Position numbers and translations under genes: made by a program
Notes under the pieces: model-generated
What the model was told of the DNA's origin: nothing
What the model saw: only the letters and a program-made list of their open reading frames with translations
The model's database searches: none
Assembly: GCA_014843695.1 (NCBI GenBank)
Contig: CM026398.1
Location: 47,451,032 to 47,515,031, forward strand
DNA length: 64,000 nucleotides
Direction of reading: 5' to 3'
Source: Archivesica marissinica
Taxonomy: Eukaryota; Mollusca; Bivalvia; Venerida; Vesicomyidae
Part shown: in pieces, positions 1 to 10,010 of the stretch
How positions within the stretch are numbered: the first letter of the stretch is position 1
How the letters are laid out: each line of letters begins with the position of its first letter

Positions 1-1160
1 GCGGTCTGTCTGTCGGTGGAGCATCTTCTGCCTTGTGCACTGTCCTCCAAAACAACGGCTTTGATGTCATGGTCATTTAGCGTGCATATGTCGCATTAAT
101 GCTGTATGTAGGCCTACAGCGGTACTCAAATCAATCTAAAAACAGCAACAATTATGGGGCGATGTTTCGCTATTTCTTTAGTATTTATACGGATATCCAT
201 AATTCGCTTATTAGATATAGGGGTTGCGCCGCGTATGAGCACGATCTATGCTGTTTATAATGGAGCTAAAAGACTTGGCCTACGAATCTGAAGTCATCAA
301 TTTTTCTACTCGGCGTTAGAGCGTAGAAATCTGTATAATTCGACGTAGCTCAGCGAGACCGATCCGACGATATCTTTCCTTTATTTATACGACGAGTAGT
401 TTTCGAGATATAGAGGTTTAAAGATTTTATATATCCTTAACGTTACTATACGTTAGTTCTAATATACGCGTATCGTCGTCACGAGTCCGACGCTACCCTT
501 CATTTTGATCTATCATTATTCGATATATCTATAATACTGATTATCTCCCTTTAATCGTAAATAAGTTTGAAGAAAAATGAACTTTCGAGAAAACTGGCCG
601 TGTTTGGTATCGTCGGAAAGATCTCGAAGAGACAATGACGAATCCGCGACTCAATTAATGGTCCGACCTCATACCGGAAGTAGTGATCCTAAAAATCGTA
701 AGTACCGATATAAATTCGTTATATAAGCTTTATTATAGGTCCTATCTATCCGGGGGTTTCGATAATCGTACTAAACGAGTATACGTTCAGCGCCTACGAT
801 TTTCAAAATGGAGGATAAAAATGGCGGGAAAACACTATCTCGCTTATTAATGGTCCATTCGACTCGGGTGTGTTGATCCATTGTTGTCCGTATCTACCTT
901 TAATTCTAATTACGTAGCTAATGTCCGTACACAATTACCTCCCTATACACATTCTCATTATACCTATAAAATGATTATATTTATTATCGTCATTTCGATC
1001 GTAAGATGTTGATATTATATAATACGTATAGGTACCTAAATATCCTTACACTTTGGCATCCGATACTTAAGTCGCAAAGGACTGAGCGTGTTTATAGTTT
1101 CCGGAATATTGCATCAGTCAGTCGTTGACGTCACCAAATCATGCCCAGACACGTATAAAC
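1..1160. other. No recognised gene; diverged short repeats
   Basis: I see no convincing gene here. Two loosely similar blocks at about 560-715 and 800-960 share strings such as TTAATGGTCC and TGATCC at similar spacing, as expected for a decayed dispersed repeat. The stretch 880-1,000 has a diverged inverted counterpart at 7,660-7,770. The block 300-720 holds more CpG than the satellite DNA that follows. A 49-codon ATG-started frame near 577-726 has no recognisable motif. Confidence 0.5.
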
Positions 1161-1372
1161 CTATCCTATAAATGACCTACGTTACTATAAATAGAAAACT
1201 AGTTGGAACAGGCTATTTATATTCATCCAATCAGAACATATTGCTATAAAAAACAATGACATACGTTACTATAAATAGAAAACTAGTTAGAACCGGTATT
1301 GCTATTTTATTTATCCAAGGAGAGCGTATTGCTATAAATAACAATTAACTACGTTACTATAAATAACTCATT
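1160..1372. repeat. Degenerate 84-88 bp tandem repeat with CTATAAATA boxes
   Basis: The string GTTACTATAAATA recurs at about 1,181, 1,265 and 1,353, with the copies 84 and 88 bp apart. Further GCTATAAA boxes lie between them. Spacing and surrounding words are conserved but point differences are many, so this is an old three-copy tandem repeat. The boxes look like TATA elements, but no gene follows. Confidence 0.6.
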
Positions 1373-1445
1373 TCTATGTCTATGTACGTGAGCACGTGCG
1401 TATGTGTGAGCGTGCGTGGTTGTAAAGTTGCCGCTGTTTGCAGAA

Positions 1446-1502
1446 TGCCCCGTGTGTCACCTCAAACATCCTCAATCTGAATGCAATCGCCAGTACATCT
1501 AA
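1446..1502 (+). CDS. Doubtful terminal exon with a TIMP-like cysteine pattern
   Basis: A pyrimidine-rich run ending in TTTGCAG at 1,437-1,443 is followed by an open frame of 18 codons and a TAA. The short peptide has the spacing C-x2-C-x3-HPQ-x2-CN. This recalls the N-terminus of tissue inhibitors of metalloproteinases (C-x-C-x3-HPQ-x3-C-N), but the first and last spacings differ and the stop falls where the family continues. No upstream exon was found. It may be chance; it is listed because the acceptor-like site and the motif coincide. Confidence 0.15.
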   Translation, partial: CPVCHLKHPQSECNRQYI

Positions 1503-1735
1503 GTTATCAACATCGCCATCATATTAACCAGGCATATCTGTATTTAATCTTCATTATAAGCGCTGACCGGGGGTTAGAGCCAGTCATGAGACAATCCTAG
1601 CGTAATTTACATACATACTTGTAAAAAAGAAACATAATTTTTGATAATGCGCCATTGGGACTATTTCTGGGTGAATTGGCAACCACCGAAAACCTCACGT
1701 CATTTACGCGTTATGTAGTACAGTGGTCAACACGC

Positions 1736-1765
1736 TGGCGACGATAAATAAACGTAAAGAACACC
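1736..1765 (+). mobile_element. 3' tail remnant of SINE family B
   Basis: The string GCGACGATAAATAAACGTAA matches the 3' end of the SINE family B copies at 10,733-10,850, 56,535-56,800 and 58,561-58,838. Only the tail is left here, with no promoter half. Confidence 0.45.
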
Positions 1766-1900
1766 AACATTAGATATTGTATTCCAGCACACGATGTATG
1801 CATATCCTCATCCACAGTACTATATTATAATATTGCACTGCTTTTAATAGTCTGCTTTCTAAATCCTATATATAAATTTACGAAGGTCTCAAATTTATGT

Positions 1901-2446
1901 ATGTTCCCCATATCTACATACATTACTACAAGATATACTCACACTATCTCACAATATCTACATACATTGCTACAAGATATACACACCGTCTCACCATATA
2001 TACATACATTACTACAAGATATACACACTATCTCACCATATCTACATATATTACAACAATATAAATCCACTATCTCACCATATCTACATACATTACTAAT
2101 AGATATATACACTATCTCACTATATCTACATTAATTACTACGAGATCTACACACTATTTCACCATATATACATTCATTACTACAAGATCTACACACTATA
2201 TCACCATATCTACATACATTACTACAAGATATATCCACTATCTCACCATATTTACGTACATTACTACAAGATATACACAGTATCTCACCATATCTACATA
2301 CATTACTACAAGAAATTATTCACTATCTCACCATATCTACATTCATTACTACAAGATATACCCACTATCGCACCATATCTACATACATTACTACAATAAC
2401 TACACACTGTCTCACCATATCTACATACATTACTACAAGATATACA

Positions 2447-2487
<41 letters not shown>

Positions 2488-5400
2488 CTATATATATATA
2501 TATTAATATATATATTATATATATATACATACATTACTACAAGATATACACACTGTCTCACCATATCTACATACATTACTACAATAACTACACACTGTCT
2601 CACCATATCTACGTATATTACACCAATATAAATCCACTATCTCACCATATCTACGTACATCACTACAAGATATACACACCATATCACCATATCTACATAC
2701 ATTACTACAAGATATACACACTATCTCACCATATCTATATATAGTACTACAATATATATCCACTATCTCACCATATCTACATACATTACTATAATATGTA
2801 TACACTATCTCACCTTATCTACGTCCATTACTACAAGATATACACACTGTCTCACCATATATACATACATTACTACAATATATACACACTATATCACCAT
2901 ATCTACATATATTACAACAATATATATCCACTATCTCACCATATCTACATACATTTCTACAAGATATACACACTATCTCACCATATATACGTACATTGCT
3001 ACTAAATATACACACTATCTCACCAAATATACGTACATTACTACAAGATATATCCACTATCTCACAATATTTACATACATTGCTACAAGATATACACAGT
3101 ATCTCACCATATCTACATACATTACTACAAGAACTTATTCACTATCTCACCATATATACATTCATTACTACAAGATATACACACCATATCACCATATCTA
3201 CATACATTACTACAAGATATACACACTATCTCACCATATCTATATATAGTACTACAATATATATCCACTATCTCACCATATCTACATACATTACTAAAAT
3301 ATGTATACACTATCTCACCTTATCTACGTCCATTACTACAAGATATACACACTGTCTCACCATATATACATACATTACTACAATATATACACACTATATC
3401 ACCATATATACATATATTACAACAATATATATCCACTATCTCACCATATCTACATACATTTCTACAAGATATACACACTATCTCACCATATATACGTACA
3501 TTGCTACTAAATATACACACTATCTCACCAAATCTACGTACATTACTACAAGATATATCCACTATCTCACAATATTTACATACATTGCTACAAGATATAC
3601 ACAGTATCTCACCATATCTACATACATTACTACAATAACTTATTCACTATCTCACCATATATACATTCATTACTACAAGATCTACAAACTATATCAACAT
3701 ATCTACATACATTACTACAAGATATACACAGTATCTCACCATATCTACATACATTTCTACAAGAAATGATTCACTATCTCACCATATATACATGCATTGC
3801 TACAAGATCTACACACTATATCACCATATCTACATACATTACTACAATAAATTATTCACTATCGCACCATATCTACTTACATTACTACAATATCTACAAA
3901 CTATCTCACCATATCTACGTACATTACTACACGATATATACACTATCGCACCATATCTACTTACATTACTACAATATCTACAAACTATCTCACCATATCT
4001 ACGTACATTACTACAAGATATACACACTATCTCACCATATCTACCTTCATTACTATAAGATATACACACTATCTCACCATATATACAAACATTGCTACAA
4101 AATATACACACTATCTCACCATATCTACATACATTACTACAAGATATACACACCATATCACCATATCTATGTACATTACTACAAGATATACACACTATAT
4201 CATCATATCTATATATAGTACTACAATATATATCCACTATCTCACCATATCTACATACATTACTAAAATATATATATACACTATCTCACCATATCTACAC
4301 CCATTACTACGTGATATACACACTATATCACCATATCTACATATATTACTACAAGATATACACACTATCGCACCATATCTGCATACATTACTATAAGATA
4401 TACACACTATCTCACCATACCTACATATATTACAACAATATAAATCCACTATCTCACCATATCTACATACATTACTACAAGATATACACACTATCGCACC
4501 ATATCTACATACATTACTACAATAACTACACACTGTCTCACCATATCTACGTGCATTACTACAAGATATACGCACTATCTCACCATATATACGTACATTA
4601 CTACAAGATATATACACTATCTCACCATATCTACATATATTACACCAATATAAATCCACTATCTCACCATATCTACATACATTACTAATAGATATATACA
4701 CTATCTCACTATATCTACATTCATTACTACAAGATCTACACACTAGTTCACCATATATACATTCATTACTACAGGATCTACACACTATATCACCATATCT
4801 ACGTACATTCCTACAAGATATAACCACTATCTCACCATATTTACGTACATTACTACAAGATATACACAGTATCTCACCATATCTACGTACATTACTACAA
4901 GATATACACACTATCGCACCATATCTACATACATTACTACACTAACTACACACTGTCTCACCATATCTACATACATTACTACAAGATATACACACTATCT
5001 CCCCATATATACGTACATTGCTACTAAATATACACACTATCTCACCAAATCTACGTACATTACTACAAGATATACACAGTATCTCACCATATCTACGTAT
5101 ATTACTACAAGATATACGCACTATCGCACCATATGTACGTACATTACTACAAGAAATTATTCACTATCTCAACATATCTACGTACATTACTACAAGATAT
5201 ATACACTATCGTACCATATATACGTACATTACTACAAGATATACACACTATATCACCATATCTACGTATATTACTACAAGATATACGCACTATCGCACCA
5301 TATCTACGTACATTACTACAATATATACACACTATTGTTTTTTTCTCACCATATCTACGTACATTACTACAAGATATATACACTATCGCACCATATCTAC

Positions 5401-6715
5401 TTACATTACTACAATATCTACAAACTATCTCACCATATCTACGTACATTTCTACAAGATATACACACTATCTCCCCATATATACGTACATTGCTACTAAA
5501 TATACGCACTATCTCACCAAATCTACGTACATTACTGCAAGATATATCCACTATCTCACAATATTTACGTACATTACTACAAGATATACACACTATCTCA
5601 CCATATCTACGTACATTACTACAAGATATACGCACTATCTCACCATATCTACATACATTACTACAATATATACACACTATCTCACCATATCTACGTACAT
5701 TACTACAAGATATACACACTATCTCACCATATCTACGTACATTGCTACTAAATATACGAACTGTCTCACCATATCTACGTACATTACTAATAGATATATA
5801 CACTATATCCACCATATCTACGTATATTACAACAATATATATCCACTATCTCACCATATCTACGTACATTTCTACAATATATACACACTATCTCACCATA
5901 TATACGTACATTGCTACTAAATATACACACTATCTCACCAAATCTACGTACATTACTACAAGATATACACAGTATCTCACCATATCTACGTATATTACTA
6001 CAAGATATACGCACTATCTCACCATATCTACGTACATTACTACAAGAAATTATTCACTATCTCAACATATCTACGTACATTACTACAAGATATATACACT
6101 ATCGTACCATATATACGTACATTACTACAAGATATACACACTATATCACCATATCTACGTATATTACTACAAGATATACGCACTATCGCACCATATCTAC
6201 GTACATTACTACCATATATACACACTATCTCACCATATCTACGTACATTACTACAAGATATATACACTATCGCACCATATCTACTTACATTACTACAATA
6301 TCTACAAACTATCTCACCATATCTACATACATTTCTACAAGATATACACACTATATCACCATATCTACGTATATTACTACAATATATACACACTATCGCA
6401 CCATATCTGCGTACATTGCTACTAAATATACACACTATCTCCCCATATATACAAACATTGCTACAAAATATAGTCACTATCTCACCATATCTACGTACAT
6501 TACTACGAGATATACACACTATCTCACCATATCTACGTATATTACACCAATATAAATCCACTAGCTCACCATATCTACATACATTACTAATAGATATATA
6601 CACTATCTCACTATATCTACGTTCATTACTACAAGATCTACACACTATATCAACATATCTACGTACATTCCTACAAGATATATCCACTATCTCACCATAT
6701 TTACATACATCCCGC
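1901..6715. repeat. 42-bp minisatellite array, about 115 copies
   Basis: The consensus unit begins ATCTCACCATATCTACATAC and continues ATTACTACAAGATATACACA plus CT, 42 bp in all. Variants differ mainly at CATA/CGTA, at the 'ACAAGATATACACACT' segment and by TATC/TCGC exchanges. Because 42 is divisible by three, frames up to about 430 codons stay open on both strands; their products are simple 14-residue repeats and should not be read as genes. Higher-order copies are visible: 2,796-3,005 recurs at 3,301-3,510 (505 bp, 12 units) and 5,018-5,150 recurs near 5,911 (893 bp). The + strand is almost free of G. The 3' end lies near 6,715, where unrelated sequence starts. Confidence 0.95.
2449..2528. 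repeat. (TA)n microsatellite inside the 42-bp array
   Basis: About 80 bp of nearly pure TA dinucleotides, with small TATTAATA and ATTATC interruptions, replaces part of the 42-bp unit pattern. It probably grew from an ATATAT stretch of a variant unit. Such a tract can extrude as a cruciform and is prone to slippage. Confidence 0.9.
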
Positions 6716-6779
6716 ATCTTCCAACACAAAACATGAACCTTACCATAGCATTAGGTCGTCAGAACATGTATTACATCGT

Positions 6780-7112
6780 AGCGTTTCAGTTTTTGTATCT
6801 AACGTTTCAATTGTTTGACAGTAGCGTTTCAGTTTCTGACACAAGCGTTTCAGTTTCTGACACGAGCGTTTCAGTTTTTGACACTAGCGTTTCAGTTTCT
6901 GACACGAGCGTTTCAGTTTCTATCATTAGCGTTTCAGTTTTTACCCGTTAACACGTAATTCTCCGTAGAGTCCGTTTCAGTTTTTGACACTAGCGTTTCA
7001 GTTTCTGACACGAGCGTTTCAGTTTCTGACACAAGCGTTTCAGTTTCTGACACATGCGTTTCAGTTGTTGTCATTGTTTTTTCAGTTTTTGTCTCCGTCG
7101 TTTCGATATGCG
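6780..7112. repeat. 21-bp minisatellite, about 14 copies
   Basis: The unit is GCGTTTCAGTTTCTGACACG plus one base. The first part is regular (6,780-6,945). A short break carries ACACGTAATTCTCCGTAGAG, then about six more units follow and decay towards 7,112. The open frame at 6,733-6,951 (repeats of S-V-S-V-S-D-T) is explained by the 21-bp period and is not taken as a gene. Confidence 0.9.
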
Positions 7113-7879
7113 ACGCTACAATCGCATTTTTGTGTCGTTAATCCGATAAAAAAAAATTGATGTGTCCCTTTAAAACAATTTATTGATGACACTGTCCCTT
7201 TAATGCAAAATCTTCAAACATCAATATCTGGAAAAGTATACGTAGTACATATATAAAAGTTATATTTTCTTAATCGAAATAATGAGAGCTATACTTTGGT
7301 AATTATTTCGTGTAGATCCGTAAATGTTTGAATTTTTTTTTATTTGTTATACCTCTATGTAGAATAATAAAGTATATATGTTTGAGTGTTCTGGTGGGGA
7401 TGTTGTATCGCGTATTTTTCAGCGTTATGGTGATGGGGTTGTAGCGCGTTGGTGGTGGTTTAGATATGTTCTTATCAACTGGTGCGTATTATGATTCACT
7501 ATATAATGTCTTCGTATAGTATCTAGTTTTCAAAAACAATATTGAAATACCATACCATCAATCAATTATAACGGAAAAACAACAATGACACATATTGAAA
7601 TGACACGAAAGTTTCTAACAATACATATTCATAATTTGGTAACAATGGCAAATATTGAAACGATAACAGTTACCATTGAAATGATATAAAATAACGATAT
7701 TATGAGAACATTGTAAAGGGAGGTAATTGTGTACAGACTTTAGCTATGTCACCTCTTCCTAGTAATAAACGATGACGTTTACTATAAAAAGCCGACCGCA
7801 GACAGTGTATATACATCTTCGTAATATAGAATTATAGCTTAGACCCTCTAGCGGGTAATGCGTATATAGCCGTATTATT
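7113..7879. other. No recognised gene; inverted counterpart of an upstream repeat
   Basis: AT-rich sequence without a credible ORF. The part at 7,660-7,770, containing GGGAGGTAATTGTGTAC, is a diverged reverse-complement match to about 880-1,000. GGGAGGTAA-type strings are frequent in molluscan repeats (general knowledge). A TATAAAAA box at about 7,791 on the + strand has no ORF behind it. Confidence 0.45.
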
Positions 7880-8010
7880 AGCTCACCCGAGCTATGCTCG
7901 AGGGGAGCTTTTAGTATAACAGGGTTATCGGGCGTCCGTGAGTCCGTCCGTTCACAATTGCTTCAAACGGCATCTCCTATGAAACCGTATGTAACGCGCA
8001 AAGTAAATAT
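7880..8010. repeat. Dispersed repeat with terminal hairpin
   Basis: The first 30 bp (7,880-7,909) can fold: AGCTC...CGAGC pairs with GCTCG...GGAGCT around a short loop. It is followed by a GTCCGTGAGTCCGTCCGTTC tract and a CTTCAAACGGCATCTCC string. Repeats with a GCTCACC hairpin, GTCCG runs and a CTTCAAACGACATCTCCT-like string are, from general knowledge, common in marine invertebrate genomes. Family and full length are unknown. Confidence 0.5.
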
Positions 8011-8195
8011 TATGTGTGTATCTTTAGCGACCTAAGAAGGGAACGGTAGCTTCTAAAGTAATCAGAATCTCGGTATAATTTGGACGTCCACAATCTATAA
8101 TTTGTATACATTCCATACCGATTATTAATTACTAGACCAGTTCATATTCTTAAATATTCATACAAATACAACAAAGGTGCGCGTAAATTTACCTT

Positions 8196-8201
8196 TTTAT
8201 T
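8196..8201 (-). terminator. Poly(A) signal after the compact gene island
   Basis: On the minus strand AATAAA lies 15-20 nt after the stop of the 43-residue ORF. It is the first such signal downstream of the BIR-like gene, so the two ORFs may share one 3' end. Confidence 0.45.
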
Positions 8202-8215
8202 ATATGTACATTATT

Positions 8216-8347
8216 TTATAACACAGTTGCATACAATGGTTCTACATATATTTCTAATATTTCGATAAGTCTATCCGCGCCCTCCACGGCTTCTCTCCTC
8301 AACTGTCTATATCTAAGCCACCATTCCAAGTCATTAATTAAAGACAT
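8216..8347 (-). CDS. Small unknown ORF, 43 residues, last of the compact island
   Basis: Not recognised. An ATG-started frame of 43 codons ending in TAA begins 26 nt after the stop of the BIR-like frame on the same strand. The product starts MSLINDLEWWLRYRQLRREA and continues with an acidic, leucine/isoleucine-rich helix. It has no repeats, and its composition is more protein-like than that of random AT-rich frames nearby. A poly(A) signal follows 15 nt later. The tight packing suggests a real small gene of a compact (virus-like) genome, or else the displaced C-terminal part of its neighbour. Membrane segments and signal peptide are absent. Confidence 0.4.
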   Translation of the reverse strand: MSLINDLEWWLRYRQLRREAVEGADRLIEILEIYVEPLYATVL

Positions 8348-8373
8348 TGTCACGCACACGAGTCCAAACATGT

Positions 8374-8861
8374 CTAACGTCCAACAAACAAATTAGCTCC
8401 AGTAACGCTGTTTGGTCCGAATGATGAAGTTTTGTTAGTTTGCTGTCCATCTAACGCAAACGCTCCATGGCCTCGTGAGGGAGTCTGTATACCGAAACTA
8501 AATCCAGTATTGTGTCCAAATGTAACTGGTACGTTCTTACTGGCCGGGATAAATCCGGGAGCGAACGAGCCGATATCTCCATTTTTGTAGCCAGTCATTT
8601 TCAAGTCGGAGACCATTTTTCGTGTTCTTCCCATGGCTGATCCGAGGGCTCCCACGACATCACCTTCACACCGCAAGAGAAACAGGTAACTTTATCCGCG
8701 CTTCCGGTATAATAGAAGCCCGCTTTAGCCAAAGACATTTTATTCGGTTCGATCTGTTTCGACCAGTGTTCAAAACTCTGTAGTCGATCTTCGTAAAACA
8801 TCATCTCAGACACGGAAAACTGAGACACTTTGGTTGAATCGCTCTGATCGATAATGTTCAT
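8374..8861 (-). pseudogene. Single-BIR (inhibitor-of-apoptosis-like) gene, frameshifted
   Basis: The minus-strand frame from the ATG at 8,861 carries one baculovirus-IAP-repeat domain at about residues 23-87. Visible ligands are Cys60, Cys63 and His80 in C-x2-C-x16-H-x6-C spacing, with the usual R-L...W, GFYYTG, D-x-V-x-C-F and PWEEHEKW elements. The fourth ligand should be residue 87. Exactly there the frame meets TGA, consistent with loss of one base in that codon. The protein-like frame resumes at once in the next phase (to 8,374), with a Gly/Ser/Phe-rich tail of about 75 residues that I do not recognise. No RING or CARD domain is visible. Known BIR proteins bind caspases or IAP-binding motifs. 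The family occurs in animals and in several DNA virus groups, including mollusc herpesviruses. A GTATATAATT box lies about 55 nt before the ATG. Domain call is firm; origin is inferred. Confidence 0.8.
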
Positions 8862-8913
8862 GTTGATGGTTAGCCACTGACTTCGGAAGTGCGGTGTTAT
8901 CGAAAAACGGCCC

Positions 8914-8923
8914 AATTATATAC
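8914..8923 (-). promoter_or_regulatory. TATA box of the BIR-like gene
   Basis: GTATATAATT on the minus strand lies 53-62 nt upstream of the ATG at 8,861 and about 90 nt after the stop of the PC4-like gene. The distance matches that of the TATA box before the PC4-like gene. This suggests each gene has its own short promoter instead of an operon-like transcript. Confidence 0.5.
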
Positions 8924-9013
8924 AACTTCAACGTTTGCGATTGGTGATTATTTTTAGAACTTGTAGCCCATTGGTTGCTATTTTTACGAGTTCATACCAT
9001 TTTAGATCGTTAT

Positions 9014-9499
9014 TTACCAGTTTACAAAGTCATTCGGGTTACATTCCGGACACTGCGCCGCTCCTAATTGGTTCATGTGATCGCTCCTTAGGGCGCACGG
9101 TACCACAGCGTCCAATTCGGGTAACGCCTTTCCAATCTCGGGTATCAGTTCCTTCAATCGTTTATATTCAAAGGGCCTTAAACATAGCCCCTTTTTTGTA
9201 GGCGCCACCTCCGTCTCGGGCTTCCAGTACTGTCTGATATCCACGCACACGTTCCCCTCCTGCACGGTAAGGTTTACGTTTCCGCCCAAATGCGTTTCAA
9301 ACGCTTCTCTGTTCTCTAAGACCTTGTCCACAAACTCTATCTGATCAACCAAGTTCTTCCATCGCATCAAGGTTAAACTAATGCCCTTTTTCGTCGGTTT
9401 GTCGTCTCGCCATTCTCATAAGTCGACTCTAAGCTCCCCTTTCCATTCGTTCACCCGTACGTAACGACCGTTGCCAAGGCTTAGTTCGCATCTAGTCAT
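9014..9499 (-). pseudogene. Tandem PC4-like domain protein with an in-frame TGA
   Basis: From the ATG at 9,499 a frame of 161 codons is open except for a TGA at codon 28 (9,416-9,418). It holds two copies of the PC4/SUB1 (transcriptional coactivator p15) pattern. Domain 1 (about residues 8-60) has G-R-Y-V-R-V, the VD(I/L)REW region broken by the TGA, and PTKKGISL at 35-42. Domain 2 (about 72-128) has VDIRQYW at 86-92 and PTKKG at 100-104. A C-P-E-C pair near 150-153 sits in the C-terminal tail. The TGA stands where the family has Arg, and CGA to TGA is a single CpG transition. PC4 domains bind single-stranded DNA and act in transcription or replication. A TATAAAA box lies 54-60 nt before the ATG. 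The BIR gene follows 152 nt downstream. I infer a decayed gene of a mobile or viral element. Confidence 0.7.
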
Positions 9500-9552
9500 G
9501 TTGGTTATTCGAGCGTAGAAACTCTAATGACGCTAACTAAAGTTACGCCGTC

Positions 9553-9662
9553 TTTTATAGATTTAAGTCCGTTCTAATCGGTCGATATTTATAGAAGCGT
9601 ACGTAATCGCTATTTATGGATCGGTTCGTAGTCGATATTTATAGAAACGTACGCGATCGCTA
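9553..9662 (-). promoter_or_regulatory. TATA box and repeated TATAAATA boxes before the PC4-like gene
   Basis: TATAAAA (minus strand, 9,553-9,559) lies 54-60 nt from the ATG. Upstream follow four boxes of the type CTATAAATAGCGAT, CATAAATAGCGATTACGTAC or CTATAAATATCGAC, alternating in an approximately 48-bp double unit with CGTACG and CGAACCG strings. The outermost overlaps the stop of the 57-codon ORF. Such an array could be a strong compact promoter or a decayed repeat. Confidence 0.45.
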
Positions 9663-9833
9663 TTTATAGAGCGGTTCGTTCCCATTGGTGTCTCTCATTG
9701 TTCGGTGCAATAGGGTATGTAGTAATAACGTACGCTTCGTTTTCTTATACACCACTTTCACTCTGTTACTGTACTGATCAGTATATTGATATCGTAAAAG
9801 AACGTCAGTTCGTTTCGCTTCGCTTAACTTCAT
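9660..9833 (-). CDS. Unknown basic ORF, 57 residues, possibly 5'-truncated
   Basis: An ATG at 9,833 opens 57 codons ending at a TAG that overlaps a TATA-like box. The product is rich in Arg/Lys (RTDVLLRYQY, KVVYKKTKRTLL) with no motif I can name. A SINE is inserted directly upstream at 9,841-10,010, so the true start could lie beyond it. Same strand and spacing as the PC4-like and BIR-like genes suggest it belongs to the same island. Alternatives are a fragment of a retroelement or a chance frame. Confidence 0.3.
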   Translation of the reverse strand: MKLSEAKRTDVLLRYQYTDQYSNRVKVVYKKTKRTLLLHTLLHRTMRDTNGNEPLYK

Positions 9834-9840
9834 CCGGTTT

Positions 9841-10010
9841 TTATACAAATTTATTTTAGCTCGATCGCGTAACGAGTTATTCCAACTCTCGAGACCTCGT
9901 TCCTGATGGAGAGAGAAGAGGGAATTCAAATGCCAAGGGCAAGCACGTAACGGCTCCAGCGGGGCTCGAACTCCGGACCTGAAGCGAACGCTTCTCTATC
10001 GCGACTTCCT
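9841..10010 (-). mobile_element. tRNA-derived SINE family A, copy 1 (shortened)
   Basis: The minus strand reads from a tRNA-like head (GGAAGTCGCGATAG...) through a B-box-like GGAGTTCGAGCCCC to the body CTCGAGAGTTGG and the tail AAATAAATTTGTATAAA. The head-to-body interval is shorter than in the copies at 18,975-19,215, 45,693-45,933 and 55,453-55,668. It abuts the 57-codon ORF. Confidence 0.75.

Noticed and set aside
2449..2528. (TA)n as a replication origin or centromeric signal
   Set aside because: A simple slippage tract explains it; nothing else points to an origin.
1901..6736. Open frames of 60-430 codons on both strands with T-I-S-P-Y-L-H-T-L-L-Q-type repeats
   Set aside because: They follow from a 42-bp unit lacking stops in several frames; no domain, no start context, both strands open at once.
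8935..9201. Plus-strand frame of 88 codons
   Set aside because: Antisense shadow of the PC4-like gene.
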